Positions 12,001 through 16,142 of a stretch of DNA of 32,410 bases are shown here, one piece after another. The notes under the pieces are model-generated. The model was not told the origin of the DNA. It saw only the letters and a list, made by a program, of their open reading frames with translations, and made no database searches. A program made the position numbers and the translations under genes. Positions within the stretch are counted from its first letter, which is position 1, and each line of letters begins with the position of its first letter. Source of the stretch: Candidatus Obscuribacterales bacterium (lineage in GTDB: Bacteria; Cyanobacteriota; Vampirovibrionia; Obscuribacterales; Obscuribacteraceae); assembly GCA_021732565.1 (NCBI GenBank), contig JAKFUT010000108.1, forward strand, positions 1 through 32,410. Reading direction: 5' to 3'.

Positions 12001-12806
12001 TCTATCAACTGAAGAAGAAAGTCGATCAGCTGAAGAAAAAGGTTGACCCGACAGTGGCTCCGTTGAGGAACATCGAGTCCCTGCACAAGTCGAGCCTCGA
12101 CAGCCCGCTCAATGCCAGTCTGATAGCACTCGACGAGTTACTACCGCTCCTTCATGCATCACCAGAAGATTCGGTGATGAAGCCAATTTCCTTCATGAGT
12201 CCAGCCGCAGGCGGCGGGCCGGTCGCAGGAATACATGCATTTGCACTGCATAACGCAGTTGTGAAACATAGCGCCGAAGCGCAGATAGCCTTTGATCATC
12301 CCGAAATCATTGGTTTGCGTTCTGGTGAAACAATTATTTCCGCGACTAAGACAACGACTATAAGAACACCTGATTCGATAGTCACACTTAAGGCTGGCAC
12401 AATCGCGTTTGTCAGCGTTCTTGAGGGAGTGACTAAGGTTCGAAACCTCTGGGAGATGAGCCACAACAGTATCCGGCAATGTGTCGCTGATAAGTTTGTG
12501 GACATTGCTGCCGGTCATGAAACGGTCCTTGCACGCAGTGAGCATGCCATTAATCACTCGCTGGAAACAGACAGGGTCGGTCGCAGAATGGCTCGCCGAA
12601 TTGAGGTACCAAACGGCTTGAAGATGGAACGCTCTGAAATATCTCTGGTTTCCTTGATACAGGAGACCGATTTCCTCGCGCATCTGGTAAATAGCGAAGA
12701 ACACCTGGATAAAGCCATGACAGAGAAAATCATCAAGATGGCCGCGTTGCTAACGCAGATCACAGGCAAACGCGGGCAGTATGTACCCCTTCAGCCCAGG
12801 CAGTAG
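1..12806 (+). CDS. giant filamentous-haemagglutinin-like beta-helix protein with C-terminal FecR-like domains (5' partial)
   Basis: The frame is open from the window edge to the TAG at 12804-12806, giving at least 4261 residues. The ATG at 21 lies inside a repeat that recurs at 2694, so it is an internal Met and the gene starts upstream. The first ~3830 residues (numbered from that ATG) are rich in Gly, Ala, Thr, Asn, Ser and Val and I see no Cys. They form short beta-strand/turn repeats typical of secreted right-handed beta-helix adhesins such as filamentous haemagglutinin-type and cyanobacterial large exoproteins. The C-terminal ~430 residues differ: Cys appears, an acidic DDDDE stretch occurs near 3838, FecR-like segments lie near 3857-3944 and 4082-4177, and a short coiled coil (LKKKVDQLKKKVD) sits near 3998. 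There is no C-terminal autotransporter barrel. A two-partner-secretion signal would lie upstream, unseen. A role in adhesion or surface coating is inferred. Confidence 0.9.
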   Translation, partial: GGGTLTMTLSTGADAIVTHTGTVTLGPSTAGAANTLKVASSGTLRLGGNINGGTVNLSSAAAGNALRLGNFNIGNAGNTTVVVLNSNGAITDGTGVITVTGAGIKTVDLSAVTNAGTVANPVRVNNSGAGQLTLTMTAGNDAVVDNTGTVTLGTSTAGNANTLQVSSTGGISLGGNVNAGTVNLTTSGGGADISLSTFNLGNLGNTTAVTLNSASAISDSTGVITVTGAGVKTIALTAATSIGSLTGPAPVLTANGGAGTLTMTINAGTDAVVSNTGVVSLGASTAGNANTLSVISTGTISLAGNLNGGTVALQTTGAAADIALGNFNTGNAGNTSTVSLNAFRSITDGSGVITVTGAGSKSLSMTAGSAIGSAGNRILTTNSGAGALTATLTAGTDAFVSNTGTISLAGSTAGNGNTLLLASTGTITLSGSSDAGIIDLSTSGGGANIDLGNNNLGNAGNTTQVTLNATGSITDGTGIVTTTGAGPKSIALTAGAAVGSVVNPVLTANSGAGTMVLTVSAGTDSYVSNTGAVKLGGGTAGNVNTFSLSSTGTLTLSGSVNAGTVNLTTTGAGANIALGNFNVGNAGNTNSVTLSAFGSITDGTGVITLTGAGAKTISLVAGGAIGAAGNDILVTNSGGGTMTLTETAGTDAFVSVTGTVSLGTATAGSANTLRVASTGTLTLSGNVDAGTINLSTSGAGANIVLGNNNIGAGGNTTSVTLNANTAISDGTGVVTVTSVGATTISLTAGTSIGGLANPLLTANGGAGTLTMNVTAGTDAFVSNSGVLSLGASSAGNANTLQVASTGTLTVAGNQNAGTVNLSTSGAAADISLGTSNIGNNGNTVNVSLNAGAAITDTTGIITTTGAGAKTISLTAVGSAGSMANPILTTNAGGGTLTMTLSTGGDAIVTHTGIVTLGASTAGAANILQLSSGGGITIAGDVSSGTIDLAVTGAGNIVRTGAATLIANAGVGAIILSTANGSVGTGTGVNAIRTTTGSITLNVAGANQDAFILETGDISINSSSVSRNLNIEASTGIAVAGNLTSTGNGTITLAVTGTGDIIRTGAGFQLISATGSVVLSTADGSIGSGALALGTKAANLQATAAGANRDVFILEADGITINGVSAADRDFSLQAGGGITLAQSISSTSGSGTITIDAGSGDIIRSGAGTTLSSTGGIVVLNASNGNIGIGGTGPVQTSAAHLTITAAGANMDASVTDTDAAGVGINTSSATRNLSVAAGGVISVDGDLSSTNNSGTITLQTAAGDINRSGAFTLISTSGTAVLSTTNGNIGTGGVGALQTSVANITISAAGAGSNAIVADTDAGGVSVNASSANNNLTLSAGGAIVLNGNVSSTSNNGALTLNANGVGGITRSGAFTLTSINGLVSANTTDGNIGVGGTGNNLLTNTATLVFSAAGANRDAAFSEANGVSINASSADRNASVTAAGAISLNGDITSTSGAGTLQLTATVGDITNPANASLSAPSGSVLLSTTNGSIGTSVQRMRTDASTLSITAAGALRDVFLTEANGVAFNTSSASRDFDIAIGAAGNLVINGGQTVSAGRNMTVDATAAGTAIVINGTLRANGGNLIASVSGVGGDIQVSGAIRATGNVTLNLSDGTLNNSGLIRSTSATGTVTVSSTGNLNVTGGGTIDVSAAGAGAKLVNLTVANTLTFTGNQNINPETGAGTNGSVSISAGAVRFNDGAVQTIVEGTGVTITTPNLSLGNGAGLSTSVAGTTLRLTNAGNMLVQVDDGETASFTTAGGQINVDPTGNLTFGAVGLTLPTTLNLNGGLANFAPGGSVTVNANQIVATSNNQTWTLQSGQTMMVDGSVSKTTAGGSIQISTAAGDLNLTGSGGTISGAGGATALTIQAASNLNITGNLNLNPGAAAGVVNLNSGAGAANFINMSGGGFVFVNSGASININTPTLTFDTNGYTVNAVGNSAIHLRASAANNLVVQGHSGVANQGRLQTQAGGSILVDTAAANRNINFHNIDGAAPDFIVNLDGAPATITTTGAGATTIEANVLVTSNNSITINGNSTITGNIVQGGAFLFVGGLLVLTPNGVITGSSVTIQDAGSGLVVRSPENSTGGIQATNGNITIQSASTLRFESGNLGSATANPTTLDLLVPQAGNIVTIAAGTGLSVLSTVTMNVWDNTAGTPRAVDLQISANNQPFNQAGTVNVSGNIAMSLNGNASVNNTGIIRANIDVAQLPTLAAFGNGPVNLTGTNVTAGGSIGLTGGGQFQILGTGANNLAFAASNNGTLNLNASRTFDAGTNGSVNLTGTAGIVVAGNVVTTTATGSSLVLTTGALTMASGSEFYAMKNAGTGILIQRQAGAGTLQLNVPAGGATLRTDGGTIDLTTAAAAGRSITLTGPAGAALSTIGGAVNVSTNAANITLSNNVTLTSDSNVTWSIAGNGDLSNNGVANITGAFSGNIAGTGNFNNNKLTAAAITVDFGVAGTVNNSASLKATSGAVILRNSGGGALNINNVGSINGGTAVTVDAGAGGAITIGSNGSWDANGNLVTWRGGSVTVASAVTETVTNNSKLNVSAPVVNLFDQSVINVVNNAGDAITFDANGAAGGLSINSIGGSTRTIQTNGGGLKVVPGGNGAVTIAAPAAARLDLTGTVLDVTVNNAAVGTGVTVSQNMTVASDQNITLNVNDSTFNNSGIVRTSNPSGTILVQSTNNLSISSGVVAGTVSNSGGNNMNITVVAAGTLSFDGSQNFATNNGGGSQVAITAPNLTFNNGATVNVTADASVALPITTQNVSVQAGTTATLQTNNNQAIAISPSAAGVDLTFSATGAGARLNILGGDVTTTSDNGGTNITGGLTLFGDRNLTINARGIDYNNGAINFASGNTVIRPDSAAAGIPITIGSAGAGLAGFDLSATEIGNLRTLQLTVGNIATVGGIAVTGAIDVSGVPGSANGKYTLLVLNNDSITNSAAANVITGGDLSLQSATGSIGNAANAIQTAVSILRFDAPSSNSGVFVNNANTVMTINGVVGSTARVGTTLDVRSQGTILMAGGADILFTNNTPGAANATLWAGSHIGSAVSPVRLNIVGGAEPLSLNVSSGSGDVFLTVLSGIVTNNNFNSGINAGNGRTLALVTPGIVDNFGIAAVNGAVDIRAGAGQDLSITGTGNIDGDTMQFRSATGAVVVTHNALSAGRVSGSSGAGRDWALTLNGAQPVLSLGDTVNGGITSGKDLNITLNVGNTTINNTQLVSATGNLAVTQAGSLTLNNNGANGALNAGGTLTLTSTGGSLTVNQNNGASIIHSAGAMTFAANVDLIIPFFAPGATLMAGGVGTEQSLLLTSTTGRVTVDQSNVIGTVTGTAQGDFSVTARVSDLQVGGGGTNLNAAAIESRAGNVILSAVDPASPTDPANDTSLGGGGSLIVLDNTAIRANNDIRIAARREIQIGLIAAYDLAADPMDPIAANRQNPVTSGGIGVNMQAGKFAPGFVPKADPHLQGVLPDTAVDPNAIGAIVIDNLNPDNAGGVLSANAVAGKAANQGAFENQTSTVRNVVFGDNVHLLAIGGRNDTNNRNNDPLAGPDNLGTIAGGVKVHTANTFVAGTSLQLISYGGDVIVNSTNGILLSNSQLGLPAPPPGTPPVPKSNQIYSFALVNREVPAPGVTLPIIVKGASFAIDFHSGGRVGLYAGLPKANVPQELYSAMHERQHTPTLNINFGSAFVPGLNTLFGVNGALGKVLLVPTGTGGKTNNFNNYYADGGVFVLDPPVGAAGGLAASKAFINLGGDTEVLALGPAIPPLPGTGGGGTGTFGGFQVTFSLPSFSSNFITSGVATDATRSQSFGLANQAQTLLDGTALKRLQKEDGQGAYYIAGGACQPFFLDDDDETVMVGEAGTAIAPGDKRSVTLKEGKVVAMVGKQAIRVDTSFGNVQIAGNSAAVVQQTSTGVLRVANLAGKEASITINRNGREQTVIVAAGEEICLCDEALSEEELIPIDGVQRHPITGAITVPGTRMARSKFNQKEMLDKERLLVCNAGSFYQLKKKVDQLKKKVDPTVAPLRNIESLHKSSLDSPLNASLIALDELLPLLHASPEDSVMKPISFMSPAAGGGPVAGIHAFALHNAVVKHSAEAQIAFDHPEIIGLRSGETIISATKTTTIRTPDSIVTLKAGTIAFVSVLEGVTKVRNLWEMSHNSIRQCVADKFVDIAAGHETVLARSEHAINHSLETDRVGRRMARRIEVPNGLKMERSEISLVSLIQETDFLAHLVNSEEHLDKAMTEKIIKMAALLTQITGKRGQYVPLQPRQ
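27..2755 (+). repeat. seven tandem ~127-residue beta-helix repeats
   Basis: A recurring block with the motif TAGTDAxVSNTG begins near 27, 411, 798, 1180, 1561, 1942 and 2323, and again near 2702. The spacing is about 382 bases, or 127 residues. Each unit also carries GNANTL, GNxNAGTVNL, GNxxNxGNxGNT and DGTGVITVTGAGxKTI segments. The repeats are diverged at DNA level, except that the window edge and position 2676 are nearly identical. Confidence 0.92.
3010..4640 (+). repeat. six tandem ~102-residue beta-helix repeats of a second type
   Basis: The motif AAGANRDxxxxEANGVxINxSSAxRN recurs at about 3010, 3312, 3622, 3931, 4246 and 4546, a period of 300-315 bases. Each unit also has GDIxRSGAxTLxSxxGxVxLxTxxGNIGxGG. 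This array follows directly after the 127-residue array in the same protein. It is a different repeat family, so the stalk was built from two separate expansions. Confidence 0.85.
11590..12550 (+). other. two FecR-like domains in the giant protein
   Basis: The first segment (about 11590-11850) contains VRVDTS-like, VQIAGNSAAVV, GVLRVANLAGK and VIVAAGEEICLC blocks. These follow the usual FecR pattern of beta strands: a fixed surface, then 'V..GT.f.V', 'v.V..G.v.v', then an 'l.aGq' ending. The second (about 12265-12550) repeats the pattern with TTTIRTPDSIVTLKAG, FVSVLEGVTKVRNL and VDIAAGHETV. FecR domains are best known from iron-signalling regulators but also occur in exported cyanobacterial and proteobacterial proteins. 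Assignment is by pattern recognition only. Confidence 0.6.
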
Positions 12807-12920
12807 AAGGCCTCGGTAATCATTTGCGGTAAGCATCAATATCACTGAATGTGATTGCGAACGTCCATCTACTAGCCCGCGGCAAACATGAGACCGCAGT
12901 TCAAATAACGACTCCCCCTC

Positions 12921-14195
12921 TCAATTAAGATCGTACAGTGAAACTAGTAGATGAATAGCTTCTCCTCGAGTCAGCCTTTTTCGCGGCTCAAAGAGGTTTT
13001 CGTCATTTGTCGTACCGGCGGGATCTAATCCGAAGCAAAGATTCAAAATGCCGGCCTTATTTGCATACGATACCCATTTCCGTGCTTCCTCATCCAACAA
13101 GTTTGCATCTCTGTAGGCAATGGTATTGCCCTTGGTGCCACGACTGAAGCAAAGCCCTCGCTCGACCTCCTCAACAGGCTGGTTTTCGGCGGCATCGTGC
13201 ATTCCACTGAATATGCAATATAATTGTGCCAGTTCTTGCCTGGTGATTGTATCGGCCGAGTGGAACCGATCCTCTTCGGGAAGCAGGCCCGCTTTAGCGG
13301 CCGCCTCGATAAAAGGGAAATATGGATCATCGGCAGGCACGTCTTCATAAGAGGGTGATTCACTTATGCTTGCAGGCGCGAGTCCCTTTAGTTTCACCAG
13401 CCACTTAACAAAATCACGTTTAGATACCGGCTTAGAAGGATCGAATTTTCCTTCAGCAGAAATTTCAATGAAGCCTTTATTGAATGCTTTCTCGATGCTA
13501 CCTCTAAGTCGAACTTCCGTCGTTGGAAGGTCTAACAATGGAGAGGTTGAAATTCCCGGGGTAGCGGCAGCTGGAAATTGCTTCAGTGGTACATCTAGTT
13601 TCCTGACACTTACGTTGTCTATGTTAGCCCCCCTATAACCCTCAGTATTGCTACCGAACTCAAGTGTGGTATTTGCAGAGTTGGCTACGAATTGAAACGA
13701 CATGGTGTTCCATTGCATTGAGTTCGAATTTTTATTGCAGGTACACACCGGTTGATAAATCTGCTTGGTGTTTGCGGCGCGCACATACATTGGTCTCACA
13801 GCACCTGCATTTTCCCAGCCTCCACTGAGAGCAAATGTCACCAAATATGATGCCCCCGGCTCCGTTTTCATTTGTTGCGATAAGGCGCCGGTGTACCAGC
13901 CATTGAGTTCAACAGCCTGGTTTCCATATGGAATGTTAAAGCTGGGGCTTGTTACTACGTCTACATCCCCCTTTGACACTCGCCAACCGACTATTCCCGT
14001 GGACGGAGCGGCAAGTGTCGTCCACGGCTCGGCGGAGCGGGGGAAGGTCTGTTCGAAGCTACCGTTGGTGATCAACTCAGGTCCTATGGTCTTCGCATTC
14101 TTTGTTTCCGTTCCACAACGGCCAGGCGCCGTCGGAAGCAAGAACAGCCACCACAACAAAATTAGCAGTGGAGCGATCTTCCTGAGAACCAACAT
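12921..14195 (-). CDS. exported SLH-motif protein with DUF642-like domain
   Basis: This is 424 residues from the ATG at 14195. That start is preferred over the longer frame to 14387 because it gives a strong signal peptide (MLVLRKIAPLLILLWWLFLL) and has GGAGG 12 bases upstream. Residues ~41-200 begin with ELITNGSFEQ, contain WxVSKGDVDVV and GNQAVELNG, and end with GANIDNVSVRKL. This is the layout of DUF642/'choice-of-anchor C' galactose-binding-like domains. Three SLH-like motifs follow (about 236-275, 283-335 and 360-424), with features such as FDPSKPVSKRDFVKWLVKL, ITRQELAQLYCIF and LTRGEAIHLLVSLYDLN. SLH motifs anchor proteins to secondary cell-wall polymers or peptidoglycan, so this is probably a wall-attached carbohydrate-binding protein. 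The gene is convergent with the giant adhesin, with 114 bases between stops. The lipoprotein possibility is weak because PGRC is not a good lipobox. Confidence 0.85.
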   Translation of the reverse strand: MLVLRKIAPLLILLWWLFLLPTAPGRCGTETKNAKTIGPELITNGSFEQTFPRSAEPWTTLAAPSTGIVGWRVSKGDVDVVTSPSFNIPYGNQAVELNGWYTGALSQQMKTEPGASYLVTFALSGGWENAGAVRPMYVRAANTKQIYQPVCTCNKNSNSMQWNTMSFQFVANSANTTLEFGSNTEGYRGANIDNVSVRKLDVPLKQFPAAATPGISTSPLLDLPTTEVRLRGSIEKAFNKGFIEISAEGKFDPSKPVSKRDFVKWLVKLKGLAPASISESPSYEDVPADDPYFPFIEAAAKAGLLPEEDRFHSADTITRQELAQLYCIFSGMHDAAENQPVEEVERGLCFSRGTKGNTIAYRDANLLDEEARKWVSYANKAGILNLCFGLDPAGTTNDENLFEPRKRLTRGEAIHLLVSLYDLN

Positions 14196-14204
14196 GATCT
14201 GGAT

Positions 14205-14212
14205 CAACCTCC
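14205..14212 (-). promoter_or_regulatory. ribosome binding site deciding the SLH-gene start
   Basis: On the minus strand the sequence GGAGG stands 12 bases before the ATG at 14195. No comparable site precedes the upstream in-frame start at 14387. Together with the signal peptide this favours the 424-residue product. The spacing is somewhat long. Confidence 0.5.
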
Positions 14213-14461
14213 ATTCTGAGACCGTTAGTTTACCGCCAGACACACGGAGTGTACAGTGTGGGTTGCCGGGCGCGCAATTTTTCCTGGATTGGCATGACCA
14301 GATATGGTCGGCGATCGTCAGTAATACCATATTGATAGATCGATATAGGATGAGGAAAGCCGCAGATCCATTCCCTACTTGGACCATTGACTAGTCAGAC
14401 AAGGGCTTACGAGCATTCCAATTGCGGCTCTCAATTATGTTTGAATCCTCGATACAGATCC

Positions 14462-14692
14462 ATGATCGTCCGCGTTATGAACCATTCGGAGTCTTTGAGC
14501 AAGAAACTTTCGGCTAAGCCACACTGCTTCGAACTGATTTTGCTTATGGTGAAAGAAACTCAAAAGGAGATTTTCATATTCCCGCAAAAAGCCACTACAA
14601 ATGGTGCTTCGATTCCGATCAACAAATCCGCGCAGAGAATACTATTGGAAGGTCTCACTCTAGAAATATTTTCTAGTCATCCATTCCGATAG
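14462..14692 (+). CDS. doubtful small hypothetical protein
   Basis: From the ATG at 14462 this gives 76 residues. The frame could be opened earlier by a TTG at 14387 (101 residues) or later by the ATG at 14477. None of these starts has a clear ribosome binding site. The peptide contains KETQKEIFIFPQKATT and SAQRILLEGLTLEIF, which alternate charged and hydrophobic residues like a small folded protein. I recognise no family. It lies in the divergent gap between the SLH gene and the gene at 15110. It could be a real small gene, a decayed remnant or chance. Confidence 0.3.
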   Translation: MIVRVMNHSESLSKKLSAKPHCFELILLMVKETQKEIFIFPQKATTNGASIPINKSAQRILLEGLTLEIFSSHPFR

Positions 14693-15013
14693 ACGGTGGC
14701 ATTTCCCGAACTCTTGACCGGCGATACGAATAACCTCGGTTGCTTGAAGTGCGCCATACAAGTCGTTTCGAGTTTTGAGTCATGGATAGAAGGTCCGAGT
14801 TGCAACTAATTTTATGATGACTTCGCCACCAGCTTGTCTAAGATAGTAGGATGCACACGGTCCGTTAACGCTTCTGTTTTTCGGCATTATTGTTGCTTTC
14901 TGATTGTTCTGGTTGCCCTGCATGCGGATACAAACGTGGCTCAACTGCACTGAGACCGATGCTGAATTATCGAGTATACGGTAATTCAATTTTTCGGACC
15001 TAATATCCTGACA

Positions 15014-15031
15014 TGAAGCACAAATGCTTCA
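15014..15031. promoter_or_regulatory. perfect 7-bp inverted repeat in the leader of the 15110 gene
   Basis: TGAAGCA and TGCTTCA are separated by CAAA, about 80 bases before the start codon at 15110. No T-run follows, so it is not an intrinsic terminator. It could be an operator or an RNA hairpin in the leader. Function is unknown. Confidence 0.35.
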
Positions 15032-15096
15032 GCTGACGACACTTCAAGCATCGACTTACACAACCGAATCGCCTTAGGTGACGTCAACTAGCACTT

Positions 15097-15102
15097 AGGA
15101 GG
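15097..15102 (+). promoter_or_regulatory. strong ribosome binding site
   Basis: AGGAGG stands seven bases before the ATG at 15110. It is the best Shine-Dalgarno sequence in the window and fixes the start of the following gene. Confidence 0.85.
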
Positions 15103-15109
15103 AATTACT

Positions 15110-15967
15110 ATGAGTACATTGCCCAGAGAAAATGATGACCTTAGCGTAAACGTAGAGGCGCAAGTAGATGTTCAGGCTGGCGCCCTATTTGAAGAGTTTC
15201 GTAATGCAATTTCCGAAAATATCAGAGCCGTAAGTGTAGCAGTGTCCGCTGAAGCGCTCAATAGCGCAGGGTGTGGGTACGCCGAGATGGATGAAACTGG
15301 TATCACATTTGGTGGACAAATAGATACACCTGTCGGCAGCGTAGAGTTATACGGCGAAAGCGGATTGCCCCTTGACACTGGCAGCCGTAACAACAACTCT
15401 TACCAAACGGACACGCAGGAGCTTCAAGGGGAACTGAAACCAGTGAAGACAGAGGAACCCAAGCCAATAAAAGAAGCACAAGAATTGACACCGATCAAGA
15501 CAGAGCTATCTGCGCAAGAACGCGCTAAATACATCGCGCTGAAGGCAGAATTGAATGCCAACCCCGCAGCGGGCACTGGTGAAGCAATGATTCGTATCGA
15601 AAACCAGGGGGAACTCAAGCCAGTGAAGACTGAGGAACCCAAGCCGGTTAAAGAAGCAGAAGGCGTCAGGCTGGAAGCCGAGTTAACTGTCAACCAGGCT
15701 GAGCAGATCAGATTAGCAGCTGAAGCATCTGTGAATATCGGGGAACACCAAGGAACCCAACCAAACATACTGCGACGTACTGAAGAAGCACAGCCCAAGC
15801 CGCAGAACCGCGTCGAAGCGACTGTCGATCTTTCTACAACGCAAGGTTCGCTGTCGGTCGATATCCCCAGCCTCGGTTCCCTTAACGTACATGCGGACAG
15901 AAACGGAGTAAAAGGAATTCTTTCCGGTTTGGGCGTCAACGGCTACGGAAAACTTCGCAGCCGCTAA
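15110..15967 (+). CDS. unrecognised Glu/Lys-rich protein with internal repeat
   Basis: The product has 285 residues with a secure start (AGGAGG at ideal spacing) and a strong terminator behind it, so the gene is probably monocistronic and well translated. I recognise no family. There is no signal peptide or membrane segment. Residues ~1-90 look folded, with SVNVEAQVDVQAG, a helical segment and DETGITFGGQIDTPVGSVEL. Residues ~105-240 are Glu/Lys/Pro-rich and probably disordered. They contain two nearly identical 18-residue blocks (GELKPVKTEEPKPIKEA and GELKPVKTEEPKPVKEA) 60 residues apart. The last ~45 residues (VDLSTTQGSLSVDIPSLGSL to GYGKLRSR) are beta-prone. It lies upstream of the YD/RHS-annexin gene on the same strand but is insulated from it by the terminator. 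Function is unknown. Confidence 0.85.
   Translation: MSTLPRENDDLSVNVEAQVDVQAGALFEEFRNAISENIRAVSVAVSAEALNSAGCGYAEMDETGITFGGQIDTPVGSVELYGESGLPLDTGSRNNNSYQTDTQELQGELKPVKTEEPKPIKEAQELTPIKTELSAQERAKYIALKAELNANPAAGTGEAMIRIENQGELKPVKTEEPKPVKEAEGVRLEAELTVNQAEQIRLAAEASVNIGEHQGTQPNILRRTEEAQPKPQNRVEATVDLSTTQGSLSVDIPSLGSLNVHADRNGVKGILSGLGVNGYGKLRSR
15431..15660 (+). repeat. two ~50-base direct repeats exactly 180 bases apart
   Basis: The blocks starting at 15431 and 15611 encode ELKPVKTEEPKPIKEA and ELKPVKTEEPKPVKEA. They differ at only a few bases. The exact 180-base offset keeps the frame and points to an internal 60-codon duplication. Confidence 0.85.
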
Positions 15968-15992
15968 GTTGAGCTGGTTCCCTAATAGTCTA

Positions 15993-16030
15993 AAGAGCGC
16001 GGCTACCTCTGGGTGCCGCGCTCTTAGTTT
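15993..16030 (+). terminator. intrinsic terminator after the 15110 gene
   Basis: A perfect 11-bp GC-rich stem (AAGAGCGCGGC at 15993-16003 pairing with GCCGCGCTCTT at 16015-16025) encloses an 11-base loop and is followed by AGTTTTCT. It starts 26 bases after the stop codon. Confidence 0.85.
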
Positions 16031-16142
16031 TCTCAGCATGGTGCCGGTATTGAGTTCCCGGGTTGGCGTTTGATCGCCCTGTGACATGCTCATTCAATTT
16101 TTGCCGGTTATGTTGCCACCATAACGATTGAGGGAAATGTCG

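Larger units (their letters stand above)
14693..15109. other. intergenic region upstream of the 15110 gene
   Basis: These 417 bases hold no convincing gene. A 69-codon minus-strand frame (14780-14989) has no ribosome binding site or recognisable content. The region should contain the promoter and 5' untranslated region of the gene at 15110. TAATAT at 15001-15006 could be a -10 element but has no good -35 at the right distance. An 18-base inverted repeat lies at 15014-15031. Confidence 0.5.

Noticed and set aside
12807..12920. terminator between the convergent adhesin and SLH genes
   Set aside because: Only a weak ATCAC/GTGAT stem was found, with no T-run.
13765..14394. 209-codon + strand frame
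   Set aside because: It lies opposite the SLH/DUF642 gene, whose domains are clear, and has no family features.
15079..15086. TGACGTCA palindrome before the 15110 gene
   Set aside because: A single 8-base palindrome is easily expected by chance and has no partner site.
15424..15939. 171-codon minus-strand frame
   Set aside because: It lies opposite the 15110 gene, which has a strong ribosome binding site and terminator.
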